From UMGS1532 sp045594795 (GTDB taxonomy: Bacteria > Bacillota > Clostridia > Oscillospirales > Acutalibacteraceae), in assembly GCA_045594795.1 (NCBI GenBank), contig JAZNZF010000001.1:23038-87037 (forward strand): a DNA stretch of 64,000 bases, read 5' to 3'. The notes beneath the pieces were generated by a model, which searched no databases, was not told the origin of the DNA, and saw only the letters and a program-made list of their open reading frames with translations. This document shows positions 8,471 to 17,332 of the stretch, piece by piece (position 1 is the first letter of the stretch; the number at the start of each line of letters is the position of its first letter). The translations under genes and the position numbers were made by a program.

Positions 8471-10210
8471 TTACATTCTTTCGGGTGCGTCAATCTTAAG
8501 CATTGTTAATACGTTTTTAATAACCGATTTAGTTGCAACACAAAGGCTGAGTCTTGCTTGCATTAAAGCTTCATCCTCGCCCTTAACCCTGCAAGCATTA
8601 TAGAATTTATGGAATAGGGTTGCAAGGTCATAAACGTATCTTGTTATTCTTGCAGAATCGTAGCTCTTTGCAGCTAACTCAATTTCGAAAGTAAGTGATG
8701 CTAAATGACGAATTAACTCACGTTCTTCGGCGGTTGAAAGTCTACATAGTTCATCTTCACTACACTCGCGTGGGGTAATGCCCTCGTTATCAAGTGCACG
8801 CAAGATACTACAAATACGAGCATAAGCATACTGAACGTAATATACAGGGTTTTGGCTAGTTTCTTGGACTGCTAAATCCAAGTCGAACTCTAAATGAGTA
8901 GATGGTTCTTTTGAGTTAAATATAAATCTTGCAGCATCAATCGGCACCTCATCAAGCAGAGTTTTAAGGGTGATGGATTTACCGGTTCTTTTAGAAACCT
9001 TAACAACCTCACCATCGCGAACAAGACGAACAAGCTGCATTAAAACGATATCAAGCTTATCACCCGAAAGACCAATAGCATCCATCGCGCCCTTGATACG
9101 TGCAACGTGGCCGTGATGGTCGGCGCCCCAAATATTTATTACGGTATCAAAACCGCGCACGTGGAATTTATTATAGTGATAAGCAATATCTGCTGCAAAG
9201 TATGTTGGATTACCGTTTGCACGGATAAGAACGTCATCCTTAAGCTCTAATTTTTCGATATCGGCATCACTTTTGCCCTGCTTTTTCAGAAGCGCTGCGG
9301 TGAATTCTGCGTTCTTATACCATAAAGCTCCCTCTTTTTCGTAGGTTAAGCCCTTATCCTTCATCATATTAATTACTTTTTCAAGTGTACCGTCGGCATA
9401 AAGTGACGATTCCTTAAACCAAACGTCGTAATTAATTCTATATTCCTGAAGGTCATCTTTTAATGCATTTATATTAAGTGGTAACGCATACTCAACCAAG
9501 GCTTTTTGACGAAGCTCTTCCTCTGCATTAACAAAGCTATCACCATTTATTGCTTTGAACTGCTCTGCCCTTTCGATTATATCAGCGCCGTGATAACCAT
9601 CTTCAGGGAACTCTACTGAGCTATCGAATAATTGAAGGTAACGTGCCTCTAAAGATTTTGCAAATTTTTGAATCTGATTACCCGCATCATTTACGTAAAA
9701 CTCGCGAGTTACATCATAGCCAGCCTTTTCCAAAACAGAGGCCAACGTATCTCCCAAAGCACCGCCACGGGCATTGCCTATATGCATAGGTCCGGTAGGG
9801 TTGGCCGAAACAAACTCTACCATTACCTTTTTCCCATTACCCATTTTACTGCTACCGTAGTTTTCACCACATTTTTCTATATCTTTAATTATAGCAGCGT
9901 AATATTCATCTTTTAAATAGAAATTAATAAAACCGGGACCGGCTATTTCCATACGTTCGATATATGTTCCGCTCAAATCGATATACTGTTCGATTATTTC
10001 AGCAATTTTACGAGGCGCATTCTTTAATGCTCTTGCCCATACCATAGCCGCATTAACAGCGAAATCACCGTGCGATTTATCAGCAGGTTCTTCTATAGTA
10101 AAGATAGGTAACGGTTCGCTTGGAAATTTGCCTTCGCCAACAGCTCTACCTGCTGCATTAAGTATACATTCGTAAATGCTCTTTTTAGTTTCTGCTACTA
10201 TTGCCGACAT
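8471..10210 (-). CDS. argS: Arginyl-tRNA synthetase
   Basis: This class I synthetase charges tRNA-Arg. It is 579 aa. Visible are the N-terminal Add1-type domain, the HIGH-type motif PTGPMHIGNARGGALGD, the INIWGADHHGH segment, the KMSKS-like VSKRTGK and a C-terminal anticodon-binding DALR region. The ATG at 10210 follows GAGAGGA. It is the last gene of a murI-DUF1934-argS operon, 1 bp from its neighbour. No T-box leader is seen. Confidence 0.98.
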   Translation of the reverse strand: MSAIVAETKKSIYECILNAAGRAVGEGKFPSEPLPIFTIEEPADKSHGDFAVNAAMVWARALKNAPRKIAEIIEQYIDLSGTYIERMEIAGPGFINFYLKDEYYAAIIKDIEKCGENYGSSKMGNGKKVMVEFVSANPTGPMHIGNARGGALGDTLASVLEKAGYDVTREFYVNDAGNQIQKFAKSLEARYLQLFDSSVEFPEDGYHGADIIERAEQFKAINGDSFVNAEEELRQKALVEYALPLNINALKDDLQEYRINYDVWFKESSLYADGTLEKVINMMKDKGLTYEKEGALWYKNAEFTAALLKKQGKSDADIEKLELKDDVLIRANGNPTYFAADIAYHYNKFHVRGFDTVINIWGADHHGHVARIKGAMDAIGLSGDKLDIVLMQLVRLVRDGEVVKVSKRTGKSITLKTLLDEVPIDAARFIFNSKEPSTHLEFDLDLAVQETSQNPVYYVQYAYARICSILRALDNEGITPRECSEDELCRLSTAEERELIRHLASLTFEIELAAKSYDSARITRYVYDLATLFHKFYNACRVKGEDEALMQARLSLCVATKSVIKNVLTMLKIDAPERM

Positions 10211-10211
10211 T

Positions 10212-10631
10212 TTAGTTTTCCTCTCTGATTTTAATCTCTACTTTATTACGGCTTAAAAGCCCTGAATTTACATCTATAGAATACACAAGGCTTATACTAC
10301 CACCGCTACTATTTAGGTTATTTTCAACCTTATTACCATAAATCCCAATAACAACATTGCCGTATTGGGTGTAATATTGGCATTGGTGGCGTTTGCCCTC
10401 TTCTATAATGAGTGACCCAAAATCACCATTGTTACGCAAAATTTCAACTACACCGTTTTTTACAGATAGTTTAGTTTTTACGTTATCTACACCTAAAGCA
10501 ACACTCTCGTCATAAAGCACCTCAACCTTTTCGTCACAATAGTTATAGGTGCCACAGGATACAAACTCGGTAGAATCACTTTGGCCTTCTATTTCCTGAG
10601 TGCTTTTAATATTAAGCACTATATTTTTCAT
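10212..10631 (-). CDS. DUF1934 (YwiB-like) beta-barrel protein
   Basis: This 139-aa protein matches the DUF1934/YwiB family, a small calycin-like beta-barrel often found next to argS in Bacillota. It consists of alternating short beta-strand segments with no catalytic motif. Its ATG overlaps the murI stop (TAATG), and argS follows after 1 bp, so its expression is tied to both. The biochemical role of the family is not established to my knowledge. Confidence 0.85.
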   Translation of the reverse strand: MKNIVLNIKSTQEIEGQSDSTEFVSCGTYNYCDEKVEVLYDESVALGVDNVKTKLSVKNGVVEILRNNGDFGSLIIEEGKRHQCQYYTQYGNVVIGIYGNKVENNLNSSGGSISLVYSIDVNSGLLSRNKVEIKIREEN

Positions 10632-11458
10632 TAAAATAACTCCTTAATATTATCAATATCTACGCGTTCTACATTGCCAACAATGTTGTTCCCCATAAGT
10701 ATTGATGCGGTTTTTGAAAAATCCTCTGTTCTGTCACTAACATAATATTTATATACGCCCTTAGTATTAGAACCGTTTAACATATTATTTTCGGTTATAT
10801 ATTTTAATACAGCTTTTGCTGTATATTCGCCAATATTAACAAGGGTAACGTCATTTCCCATAATATCTCGAATTATATCGGTAATAACCGGATAGTGTGT
10901 GCAACCCATTATAAGCACGTCAACGCCCTCGTCTTTTAATGGTTGTAAATATCTGCGCGCTGTTTCAACAGTAACAGCATCGTCATTTTTTATCCAACCA
11001 GCTTCAACAAGAGGTACAAAAAGTGGACAATCATTTTGAAAAATCTGTGCTTCGGGCATTAGCTCTAAAATTTTTGTTTTATAGGAATTACTTGCAACGG
11101 TAGCAGTAGTGCCAATAACACCAATTATTTTGTTTTTAGTGGCTTCTACTGCTCTAAATGCTGCGTGAGAAACAACCTCAATAAAAGGAACTGGCAGCAT
11201 TTTACCTGTATCAGATGCAACCGAGCTAACCGTGCCACATGCAGCAACAATAAGCTTTACATCTTTTGATAGTAAAAAGCTTTCGTCCTGTTTTGCATAC
11301 TTTACAATAGTTTCGCGACTGCGAGTGCCGTAAGGAACCCTACCCGTGTCGCCAAAATAAACAATGTTTTCATTAGGCATTAGCTTAATAATTTCGCGGG
11401 CAACAGTTAATCCGCCCAAGCCTGAATCGAAAACGCCAATAGCTCTATTGTCAGACAC
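10631..11458 (-). CDS. murI: Glutamate racemase
   Basis: This enzyme makes D-glutamate for peptidoglycan by a two-cysteine mechanism. The 275-aa product begins with IGVFDSGLGGLTVAREI. The first catalytic cysteine lies in VAACGTVSS, where the usual motif is ACNTAS, so the residue after Cys is Gly instead of Asn. The second lies in MGCTHYPV. The start is a GTG about 7 nt after GGGGGA. It is the first gene of its operon and has a promoter at 11488-11516. Confidence 0.95.
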   Translation of the reverse strand: MSDNRAIGVFDSGLGGLTVAREIIKLMPNENIVYFGDTGRVPYGTRSRETIVKYAKQDESFLLSKDVKLIVAACGTVSSVASDTGKMLPVPFIEVVSHAAFRAVEATKNKIIGVIGTTATVASNSYKTKILELMPEAQIFQNDCPLFVPLVEAGWIKNDDAVTVETARRYLQPLKDEGVDVLIMGCTHYPVITDIIRDIMGNDVTLVNIGEYTAKAVLKYITENNMLNGSNTKGVYKYYVSDRTEDFSKTASILMGNNIVGNVERVDIDNIKELF

Positions 11459-11487
11459 GTGTATTCCCCCTTTTTTATAACTTTAAT

Positions 11488-11516
11488 ATTTTATCATACT
11501 AAAAAGAATTAATCAA
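11488..11516 (-). promoter_or_regulatory. Promoter for murI-DUF1934-argS
   Basis: On the minus strand TTGATT (11511-11516) and TAAAAT (11488-11493) have a 17 bp spacer. The -35 overlaps the last codons of the upstream transporter gene. Confidence 0.6.
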
Positions 11517-12396
11517 CCTTTTTTGTACCTAAAGAACCAACGATTATTGAAGCAACAATTAGTAACATACCGAGAATCATAGATATTGTTAATTTTTCAC
11601 TAAAAACAAATATACCAAACATCGATGCAACTATAGGTTCAACGGTAGAGATAATTGAAGCTAACGCAGGGTCAGTCTTCCCAAGGCCTTTTGTATAAAA
11701 TATATACGGCAGTACACCGGTAATTAGACCGAACGATAAAAACATTATGACCAATAACAATATATTTGGTGAAGCTTTCTGAACACTTATATCCTCTAAC
11801 AGCGAAAGTGGAACAACCGTAAAAGCCGAAAATAAAAACGTATAAAAAGTAACGGTTAGAGATTTGTAACCCTTTTGCATTGCAACCTTGGCAAAAATGG
11901 TGTACAGCGAATAGCCAAAGCCCGAGCCTATGCCAAAAAGCAAACCGGTAAGTGTTAAACTATACCCACCACCAGTCAGTACTCCCGATACTAAAAAACA
12001 TCCAAACACCACTAAAATTATAGCAATAATTTTAAATATAGTTAGTCTGATTTTGAAAATTAAAGCTGATATTATTGCCACGAAAACAGGCGCGGTATAA
12101 AGCAGAACTGCGGCTATTGCAACACCATTTAGTCTAATAGATACAAAATAGCAGTATGTAAAAAAGCTTAAGCTTAAAATACCTGTACCGACAAATACCC
12201 ATATATCTTTAATCTTTATTTTAAACGCGTCTCTATTAACGATAAGCAACCATATACATAACAAGAAGACTGTTGATACTACGCGCACAGCACCAAGCTG
12301 CAATGAGGATAATGGGAAGTAATTTAAAATTAGATTTGAAAAAGCCCCAGTTGTTCCCCATAGCGCCGCAGCTATTATAATATATAAATAGTTCAA
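11509..12396 (-). CDS. EamA/DMT-family transporter
   Basis: This 295-aa polytopic membrane protein has about ten hydrophobic segments in two EamA repeats. The first repeat begins at LYIIIAAALWGTTGAFSN, and the second half contains LGKTDPALASIISTVEPIVA, a typical signature of the drug/metabolite transporter superfamily. The substrate cannot be inferred. The start is a TTG with AAGGAG about 8 nt upstream. It follows the glycosyltransferase gene by 3 bp and is the last gene of the pcrA operon. Confidence 0.9.
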   Translation of the reverse strand: MNYLYIIIAAALWGTTGAFSNLILNYFPLSSLQLGAVRVVSTVFLLCIWLLIVNRDAFKIKIKDIWVFVGTGILSLSFFTYCYFVSIRLNGVAIAAVLLYTAPVFVAIISALIFKIRLTIFKIIAIILVVFGCFLVSGVLTGGGYSLTLTGLLFGIGSGFGYSLYTIFAKVAMQKGYKSLTVTFYTFLFSAFTVVPLSLLEDISVQKASPNILLLVIMFLSFGLITGVLPYIFYTKGLGKTDPALASIISTVEPIVASMFGIFVFSEKLTISMILGMLLIVASIIVGSLGTKKVD

Positions 12397-12399
12397 ATA

Positions 12400-13404
12400 T
12401 TAAACTCCTTTAAAAACAGCAGATAGAATGCCAATTATGGTGCCAATTCCATACGATAAATGCAACGCTAAGAACATAAACGGCAACAATAAATATTCGA
12501 GAGCAAACCTTTTTGTAGAAACAATAGCCATAACACTTAGTGAAACATCGACAAACAAATATGCAATCGTCAAAAGCAATATAGGGAACGGGCTAAAGGT
12601 TAGCGCAAATATTATAGAGAAAATTAATGCCAATACAAAACATAAAGGAACTAAGTGGAATAATGAAATACATTTAGGTTGAATAAATAATGTTTTGCCA
12701 ATCCAATATCCGTTACCATATTTTTGCTTAATTGAGCCAATAATGGATGGCCTTGAAAACTGATACGAGCAAATGTATGGATTATAGCAAATTTTATATC
12801 CAGCTTCTCTTACTCTATAATGATAATCATTATCCTCGGTTCTGCCAAGATTTTCATTAAAGAACCCGACCTTTTTGATAACCTCTTTTCTATAGCAACC
12901 GTGGAAAACTGTATCAACGTACTTTTTACCTTCGCTTTGATGGTACTTACCAAAGCTACCGCCAAACATTGAGTTGTCTGATAGATGCACTAATCGCTTT
13001 TCGGGTGTTTCGCTATCAATTATATTTGGTCGCATACCGCCACACACGAACTCGCCACTATCTAAGGTTGCAGCATTTTCGCTTAAGAAGTTTGTAGTAA
13101 GTCTTGCGTGAGCGTCAACCCTTATAAGCGCATCACCACTAAAGTTATTAATAGCTACGTTCCAACCGGCAGCTTGAATTTTACCTTCGTTATCAATAAC
13201 CTGTATGTTGTAATACTCGTCAGCGTGAGCTTCTTTAAAGCTATTAAAAATATCCTTAGTAGTATCGGTAGACATACTGTTAATAAGTAGCAGTTCGGTA
13301 TGCTTTTTATCGTAGTCCTGTGCTAAAATTTCGTTTAGCAAGGTATTAATATAGTCATGCTCGTTATATGCTACAATACCAACCGACAAAATTAAATTAC
13401 TCAA
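12400..13404 (-). CDS. Family 2 glycosyltransferase, ExoA-like, membrane-bound
   Basis: A GT-A domain occupies about residues 1-230 (SVGIVAYNEHDYINTLL at the N-terminus, DALIRVDAHARL as the DxD-like site, NLGRTEDNDYHYRVREAGY as the acceptor region). Two to three membrane segments follow in the last 90 residues. The layout resembles ExoA-type enzymes of exopolysaccharide or surface-glycan synthesis. The start is a TTG after GAGGGA. The sugar and acceptor are unknown, and no polysaccharide cluster surrounds it. Confidence 0.85.
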   Translation of the reverse strand: MSNLILSVGIVAYNEHDYINTLLNEILAQDYDKKHTELLLINSMSTDTTKDIFNSFKEAHADEYYNIQVIDNEGKIQAAGWNVAINNFSGDALIRVDAHARLTTNFLSENAATLDSGEFVCGGMRPNIIDSETPEKRLVHLSDNSMFGGSFGKYHQSEGKKYVDTVFHGCYRKEVIKKVGFFNENLGRTEDNDYHYRVREAGYKICYNPYICSYQFSRPSIIGSIKQKYGNGYWIGKTLFIQPKCISLFHLVPLCFVLALIFSIIFALTFSPFPILLLTIAYLFVDVSLSVMAIVSTKRFALEYLLLPFMFLALHLSYGIGTIIGILSAVFKGV

Positions 13405-13413
13405 AAATATCCC

Positions 13414-13890
13414 TCACTTTGTTATATCACAAAACTCTGCGCCTATTAGGTTTGCTAAATCGTTTGGCGATAAAAATATTTGTGTACCTATTCTGCCACC
13501 GCTAATTATTATAGTATCAAAACATTTTGCAGTTTGGTCGATTACAGTTTTAAACTGTTTTTTCATACCAATAGGAGTACATCCGCCGCGAATGTATCCC
13601 GTTACCGAGTTTATATCCTTTACGGGAATTAATTCAACAGATTTTTCGTTTACCGATTTAGCCGCTTTTTTCATATCAAGCTCTTGTGCAATTGGTACGC
13701 AAAACACAAAATAGTCGTTACTTTTACCCTTGGCAACTAATGTTTTATATGAGCTTTCATACGGTTGGGATAACATATCTGCAATTTTTACAGCATCAAT
13801 AAACTCATCACACTGATAAGTATTTAGCTCATATTTGATTTTTGCCTTATCTAATATGCGAATGGCATTTGTTTTAAGCTCTTTACCCAT
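13414..13890 (-). CDS. ybaK: YbaK/ProX-type aminoacyl-tRNA deacylase
   Basis: This trans-acting editing domain hydrolyses mischarged tRNAs (Cys-tRNA-Pro for YbaK). The 158-aa protein shows the family features KTLVAKGKSNDYFVFCVP, VPVKDI-like and GYIRGGCTPIGMKK, which includes the conserved GxxPxG-type loop. An upstream GTG at 13899 is in frame. The ATG at 13890 is preferred because AGGTG lies 6 nt before it. It lies 9 bp after pcrA. Confidence 0.9.
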   Translation of the reverse strand: MGKELKTNAIRILDKAKIKYELNTYQCDEFIDAVKIADMLSQPYESSYKTLVAKGKSNDYFVFCVPIAQELDMKKAAKSVNEKSVELIPVKDINSVTGYIRGGCTPIGMKKQFKTVIDQTAKCFDTIIISGGRIGTQIFLSPNDLANLIGAEFCDITK

Positions 13891-13899
13891 AAATAGCAC

Positions 13900-16245
13900 C
13901 TATATCTTTTTTAATCGAGCAAACGTTGCCATAAGCTTTTTAGTACCAACACTCTCAAAAACAATTTCAAGTAAAACGTCGTTACCCATTTGTGTTGCCT
14001 TAACAATTTTACCATCACCGAAGGTAGCGTGGTTTACTGAATCACCAACTGCAAAATCAAATTTAACATTAATACTTACAGGCTTAGAATTAAATTGCGG
14101 TCTGTTAATTTTTGGTTTATTGTAAGCGTTAGAACTATATGTAAACCTTTCGGTAGCAGGAATTACGGTTGAGCTTATTTCGCATAAAAACTTAGGAATT
14201 TCTTCCACGAAGCGCGAGGGTTTATTATAGCTTGTCTGTCCGTAAAGCATTCTGTGAAAGGTATTAGAAATATGCAATTTTCGTTTAGCGCGAGTAATTC
14301 CAACGTAAGCAATACGTCTTTCTTCCTCCATTTCCTCAGCACCCTCAAGAATTGATTGGTTGCCGGGGAAAATGCCTTCTTCCATACCAACTAAAAACAC
14401 AGTATCAAACTCTAAGCCTTTAGCGGAATGTAAAGTCATAAGTATTGCAGCATCTGTACCCTCATCGTAGCTATCAAGGTCACTGATTAGTGAAACTTCC
14501 TCTAAAAAGCCCGAAAGCGTCGGGTTCTCGTTCTCCTCACTATACTGAACAAGTGAGGTAGAAAGTTCCTTTACGTTCTCTTTTCTGTCACGTTCCTCAT
14601 CAGGCAAGGTGTCAAGATACATTCCGTAACCTGTTTTTTCAAGGGTTGTTTCAAGTAGTTCGTGTAACGGCAAAACTTCAGCATCAGACTGTAGCTCTCG
14701 AATAACCGCACCGAATTCGCGCAAACGCGTAACTGCACGCGAAAGTATCGGATAGTTTTCTGCATTCTCAAACACCTCAAAAAGCGAAAGTCCCAAACCA
14801 TCAGCAATTTGTTGAGCGTTAGCAACAGTTGTATCACCAATGCCACGCTTTGGCTCGTTAATTATACGGCGCAAACGGACATTGTCGGCCGTGTTATTGA
14901 TAACATTAAAATAAGCAATAATGTCCTTGATTTCTTTACGGTCGTAGAACCTTAAACCGCCAACAATTTTATATGGAATACCAGAACGAGCAAGTGCGTT
15001 TTCAATAGCATTAGATTGTGCATTCATTCTGTAAAGCACGGCGCAATCACTAAACTTACCGCCATTCCTTACGTGTTCTAAAACCTTATCGGCAACGTAG
15101 CGTGCCTCGTCACTTTCGTTTTCGGTGGTGGTATACGAAAGCTTTTCACCGCTCCCGTTTGAAGTCCAAAGACTTTTGCCTGTTCTGCCAATGTTATTGT
15201 GAATAACCGCATTTGCGGCATCTAATATATTTTGTGTAGAACGATAATTCTGCTCAAGCCTAATAACCTTTGCATCGGGATATTGCTTTTCAAAGCTTAA
15301 AATATTTTCGATAGTAGCTCCGCGAAAACGATATATACTTTGGTCGTCATCACCAACTACGCAAATATTCCTATGCTTTTCTGCAAGTAATTTAACAAGT
15401 ACGTATTGTGCGTGGTTTGTGTCTTGATACTCGTCGACAAGTATATGTTTAATTCTATTTTGATATATTTCAAGCACTTCGGAATTCTCTTGAAACAATC
15501 TTACTGTATTTACAATTAAATCGTCAAAGTCCATAGCGTTAGAGCTAAGTAATGCCTTTTGATACGCATTATATGCCTTAGCAATTAGCTTTAGTCTAAC
15601 ATCAATTCCTGCGTCTTTTTCATATTCACTTGGAGTTATAAGCTTGTCCTTAGCACGACTAATCTCGTTAAGTATAGTTTTGGGATGAATCTGCTTATCG
15701 TTTATGCCGATATTTTTGCAAATTTCTTTCATAACTCTGCGTTGGTCGTCGGTATCGTAAATTGTATAGTGACTGTCGTATCCTAAAAGCTCGCCATGGC
15801 GTCTTAGTATTTTTGAGCAAATCGAATGAAAAGTACCTGCTTTAACGTACCCCGCATCATCGCCCAACATTTTTTCAATTCTTTCTTTAAGCTCGCCTGC
15901 GGCTTTATTTGTAAAGGTAATTGCAAGAATTTCCCACGGCTTTACTGCGTTATGTGAAAATAAATCTTTAGAGAAATTACCGCACTTTATCATATTCTCT
16001 GCTTCGGCAATTACATCATCACTTAATTGTGGCACCCATTCGGTAGTATAAGCGTCGCCATACTTTACAAGGTTTGAAATTCTATTTACAAGCACGGTTG
16101 TTTTACCACTACCTGCACCCGCCAAAATTAAAACAGGACCATTAGTAGCAGTAACAGCCGAAAGTTGCATATCATTCAAATTACTAAAATCACGCTCTAT
16201 TATCTTTTTTCGTATATCTATAAATTTACCTACTTGCTCGGTCAT
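13900..16245 (-). CDS. pcrA: UvrD/PcrA-type ATP-dependent DNA helicase
   Basis: This is a superfamily 1A 3'-5' helicase for DNA repair and plasmid/rolling-circle replication, 781 aa. Visible motifs: Walker A LAGAGSGKTTVL, Ia AITFTNKAAGEL, II VDEYQDTNHAQY, III GDDDQSIYRFRGA, IV LEQNYRST, V TLHSAKGLEFDTVF, VI ERRIAYVGITRAK. The C-terminal ~50 residues form a small Tudor-like domain (FAVGDSVNHATFGDGKIV), as in PcrA. The ATG at 16245 follows AAGGGG; the frame extends upstream only through a TTG. Confidence 0.96.
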   Translation of the reverse strand: MTEQVGKFIDIRKKIIERDFSNLNDMQLSAVTATNGPVLILAGAGSGKTTVLVNRISNLVKYGDAYTTEWVPQLSDDVIAEAENMIKCGNFSKDLFSHNAVKPWEILAITFTNKAAGELKERIEKMLGDDAGYVKAGTFHSICSKILRRHGELLGYDSHYTIYDTDDQRRVMKEICKNIGINDKQIHPKTILNEISRAKDKLITPSEYEKDAGIDVRLKLIAKAYNAYQKALLSSNAMDFDDLIVNTVRLFQENSEVLEIYQNRIKHILVDEYQDTNHAQYVLVKLLAEKHRNICVVGDDDQSIYRFRGATIENILSFEKQYPDAKVIRLEQNYRSTQNILDAANAVIHNNIGRTGKSLWTSNGSGEKLSYTTTENESDEARYVADKVLEHVRNGGKFSDCAVLYRMNAQSNAIENALARSGIPYKIVGGLRFYDRKEIKDIIAYFNVINNTADNVRLRRIINEPKRGIGDTTVANAQQIADGLGLSLFEVFENAENYPILSRAVTRLREFGAVIRELQSDAEVLPLHELLETTLEKTGYGMYLDTLPDEERDRKENVKELSTSLVQYSEENENPTLSGFLEEVSLISDLDSYDEGTDAAILMTLHSAKGLEFDTVFLVGMEEGIFPGNQSILEGAEEMEEERRIAYVGITRAKRKLHISNTFHRMLYGQTSYNKPSRFVEEIPKFLCEISSTVIPATERFTYSSNAYNKPKINRPQFNSKPVSINVKFDFAVGDSVNHATFGDGKIVKATQMGNDVLLEIVFESVGTKKLMATFARLKKI

Positions 16246-16280
16246 TACTTTGCCCCTTAACAATATTATAATGCAATTAT

Positions 16281-16309
16281 ATTTTACTACAAAAAATCTG
16301 TAAGTTCAA
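16281..16309 (-). promoter_or_regulatory. Promoter of pcrA operon
   Basis: On the minus strand TTGAAC (16304-16309) and TAAAAT (16281-16286) are separated by 17 bp, 35 bp upstream of the pcrA start. Confidence 0.65.
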
Positions 16310-16337
16310 TTAAAATTTATACTTTAAATAAATATAT

Positions 16338-16368
16338 AAGCGTAGAGATTAAATAATCATCTACGCTT
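16338..16368 (-). terminator. Hairpin terminating the yicC-spoVM operon
   Basis: A 9-bp stem AAGCGTAGA/TCTACGCTT continues with GATT/AATC after a one-base bulge. It starts 20 bp after the spoVM stop codon. The following sequence on the minus strand is AT-rich, not a pure U-tract. Confidence 0.65.
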
Positions 16369-16387
16369 TAATTAATATACTATGTAA

Positions 16388-16474
16388 TTATTCGCCTTGC
16401 TCTTTTTTTATACCAAAAAACATTCTTAAAATACCCCTTAAGGCTTTAGGACTTTTAACAACAACTATTCTCAT
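16388..16474 (-). CDS. spoVM: SpoVM, spore coat-anchoring amphipathic peptide (28 aa)
   Basis: The encoded peptide is MRIVVVKSPKALRGILRM followed by FFGIKKEQGE. It aligns without gaps to Bacillus SpoVM. Proline 9, which in Bacillus gives the helix its curvature-sensing shape, is at the same position, and K7, K10, L12, G14, I15, R17 and G21 also match in type. SpoVM marks the forespore outer membrane and anchors SpoIVA. GGGGG lies about 8 nt before the ATG. Position directly downstream of prkC-rsgA-thiN is the same as in Bacillus subtilis. Expression would be expected only during sporulation. Confidence 0.88.
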   Translation of the reverse strand: MRIVVVKSPKALRGILRMFFGIKKEQGE

Positions 16475-16487
16475 AAAAATACCCCCA

Positions 16488-16634
16488 TTAACATTTTGGT
16501 ATTGACATACCTAAGACAACAACGCAAAGAGCTAATAATATTATCAGAACTTTTGTAGGGCAATAGAAGGCTATTAATGTACCCATGCCTATAGCGGCAA
16601 TATATTTTAAATTACTGCACCTTCGACTAAACAT
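16488..16634 (-). CDS. Small membrane peptide (48 aa) upstream of spoVM
   Basis: The product starts MFSRRCSNLKYIAAIGMGTL and ends LGMSIPKC. It has a basic N-terminus and two hydrophobic stretches (about residues 11-25 and 28-44) separated by CPTK, so it is a likely two-pass or hairpin membrane peptide. GGGGG lies about 8 nt before the ATG. It ends 13 bp before spoVM, so it may be co-expressed with it. I do not recognise a named family; a sporulation role is inferred from position only. Confidence 0.65.
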   Translation of the reverse strand: MFSRRCSNLKYIAAIGMGTLIAFYCPTKVLIILLALCVVVLGMSIPKC

Positions 16635-16641
16635 ATTACAA

Positions 16642-16680
16642 CCCCCTGCGAAATATCTCTAAGACATATTACGCAGAGGG
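16642..16680 (-). promoter_or_regulatory. Hairpin covering the ribosome site of the 48-aa gene
   Basis: In the minus-strand RNA a 9-bp stem (CCCTCTGCG with CGCAGGGGG, one U-G pair) is extended by five inner A-U pairs after one mismatch, with a loop of about 9 nt. The 3' arm contains the GGGGG ribosome site of the 48-aa gene. No U-tract follows, so it is not a simple terminator. One pair is possible only in the minus-strand RNA (U-G there, C-A on the other strand). Confidence 0.55.
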
Positions 16681-16696
16681 TCGCATTTTTGTTACA

Positions 16697-17332
16697 CTAA
16701 TCTTGCAATACAACTAACACTTTTCCTTGTTTTAAGGAAATTTCACCAACAGCATCAATGATTTTATTGCTAACACCTAATTGGGAACAACTTTTTAGTG
16801 TAGCGTTATTTAAAGGATAATCAAAACCTTTAAGGGTTAATCCTATAGCATCTTCACCCAGAGCAAAAATCGATGCGTACCCGTTGTTTTTAGGAATAGC
16901 ACAGCTATTGCTTACTATAAAAACTGTACTGTTTTCTGTAACGAGTTTAGGGTATAGGTTATGTTTAGAAATTTCTAAAAGCGCAAATATCGCACCAAGT
17001 GAATGGTCTATTCTACCGCCCCACGCGCCAAAAACTGTTACGTTTTCATATTGTTGTTCCTTGCAATATTCCAAGCAAAGCATAAAATCGGTTTTATCCT
17101 TGCGCGAAGGAAAGGTCAAACATTTAATATCGTGCGGTATTTGGAAACTAACAGAGTCAAAATCTCCAACAATTAGTTGTGGTGTTATCCCGCATTTTAC
17201 ACATTTATCGTAGCCACTATCGGCAGCAATAATAAGATTATAGCAGCCGAGCTGATGCTTTAACCACTCTATATTATTAATTTCACCACCGCAAACGATA
17301 GCTACGGTTTGCTTGTTTTTTGAACATTCCAT
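16697..17332 (-). CDS. thiN: Thiamine pyrophosphokinase
   Basis: This enzyme transfers pyrophosphate from ATP to thiamine. The 211-aa protein shows AADSGYDKCVKCGITPQLIVGDFDS, KDKTDFMLCLEY and VFGAWGGRIDHSLGAIFAL, the family's nucleotide and metal-binding segments. It overlaps rsgA by 31 bp with AAGGA upstream of its ATG. Its position between rsgA and spoVM matches Bacillus, except that rpe is missing from the gap. Confidence 0.95.
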   Translation of the reverse strand: MECSKNKQTVAIVCGGEINNIEWLKHQLGCYNLIIAADSGYDKCVKCGITPQLIVGDFDSVSFQIPHDIKCLTFPSRKDKTDFMLCLEYCKEQQYENVTVFGAWGGRIDHSLGAIFALLEISKHNLYPKLVTENSTVFIVSNSCAIPKNNGYASIFALGEDAIGLTLKGFDYPLNNATLKSCSQLGVSNKIIDAVGEISLKQGKVLVVLQD

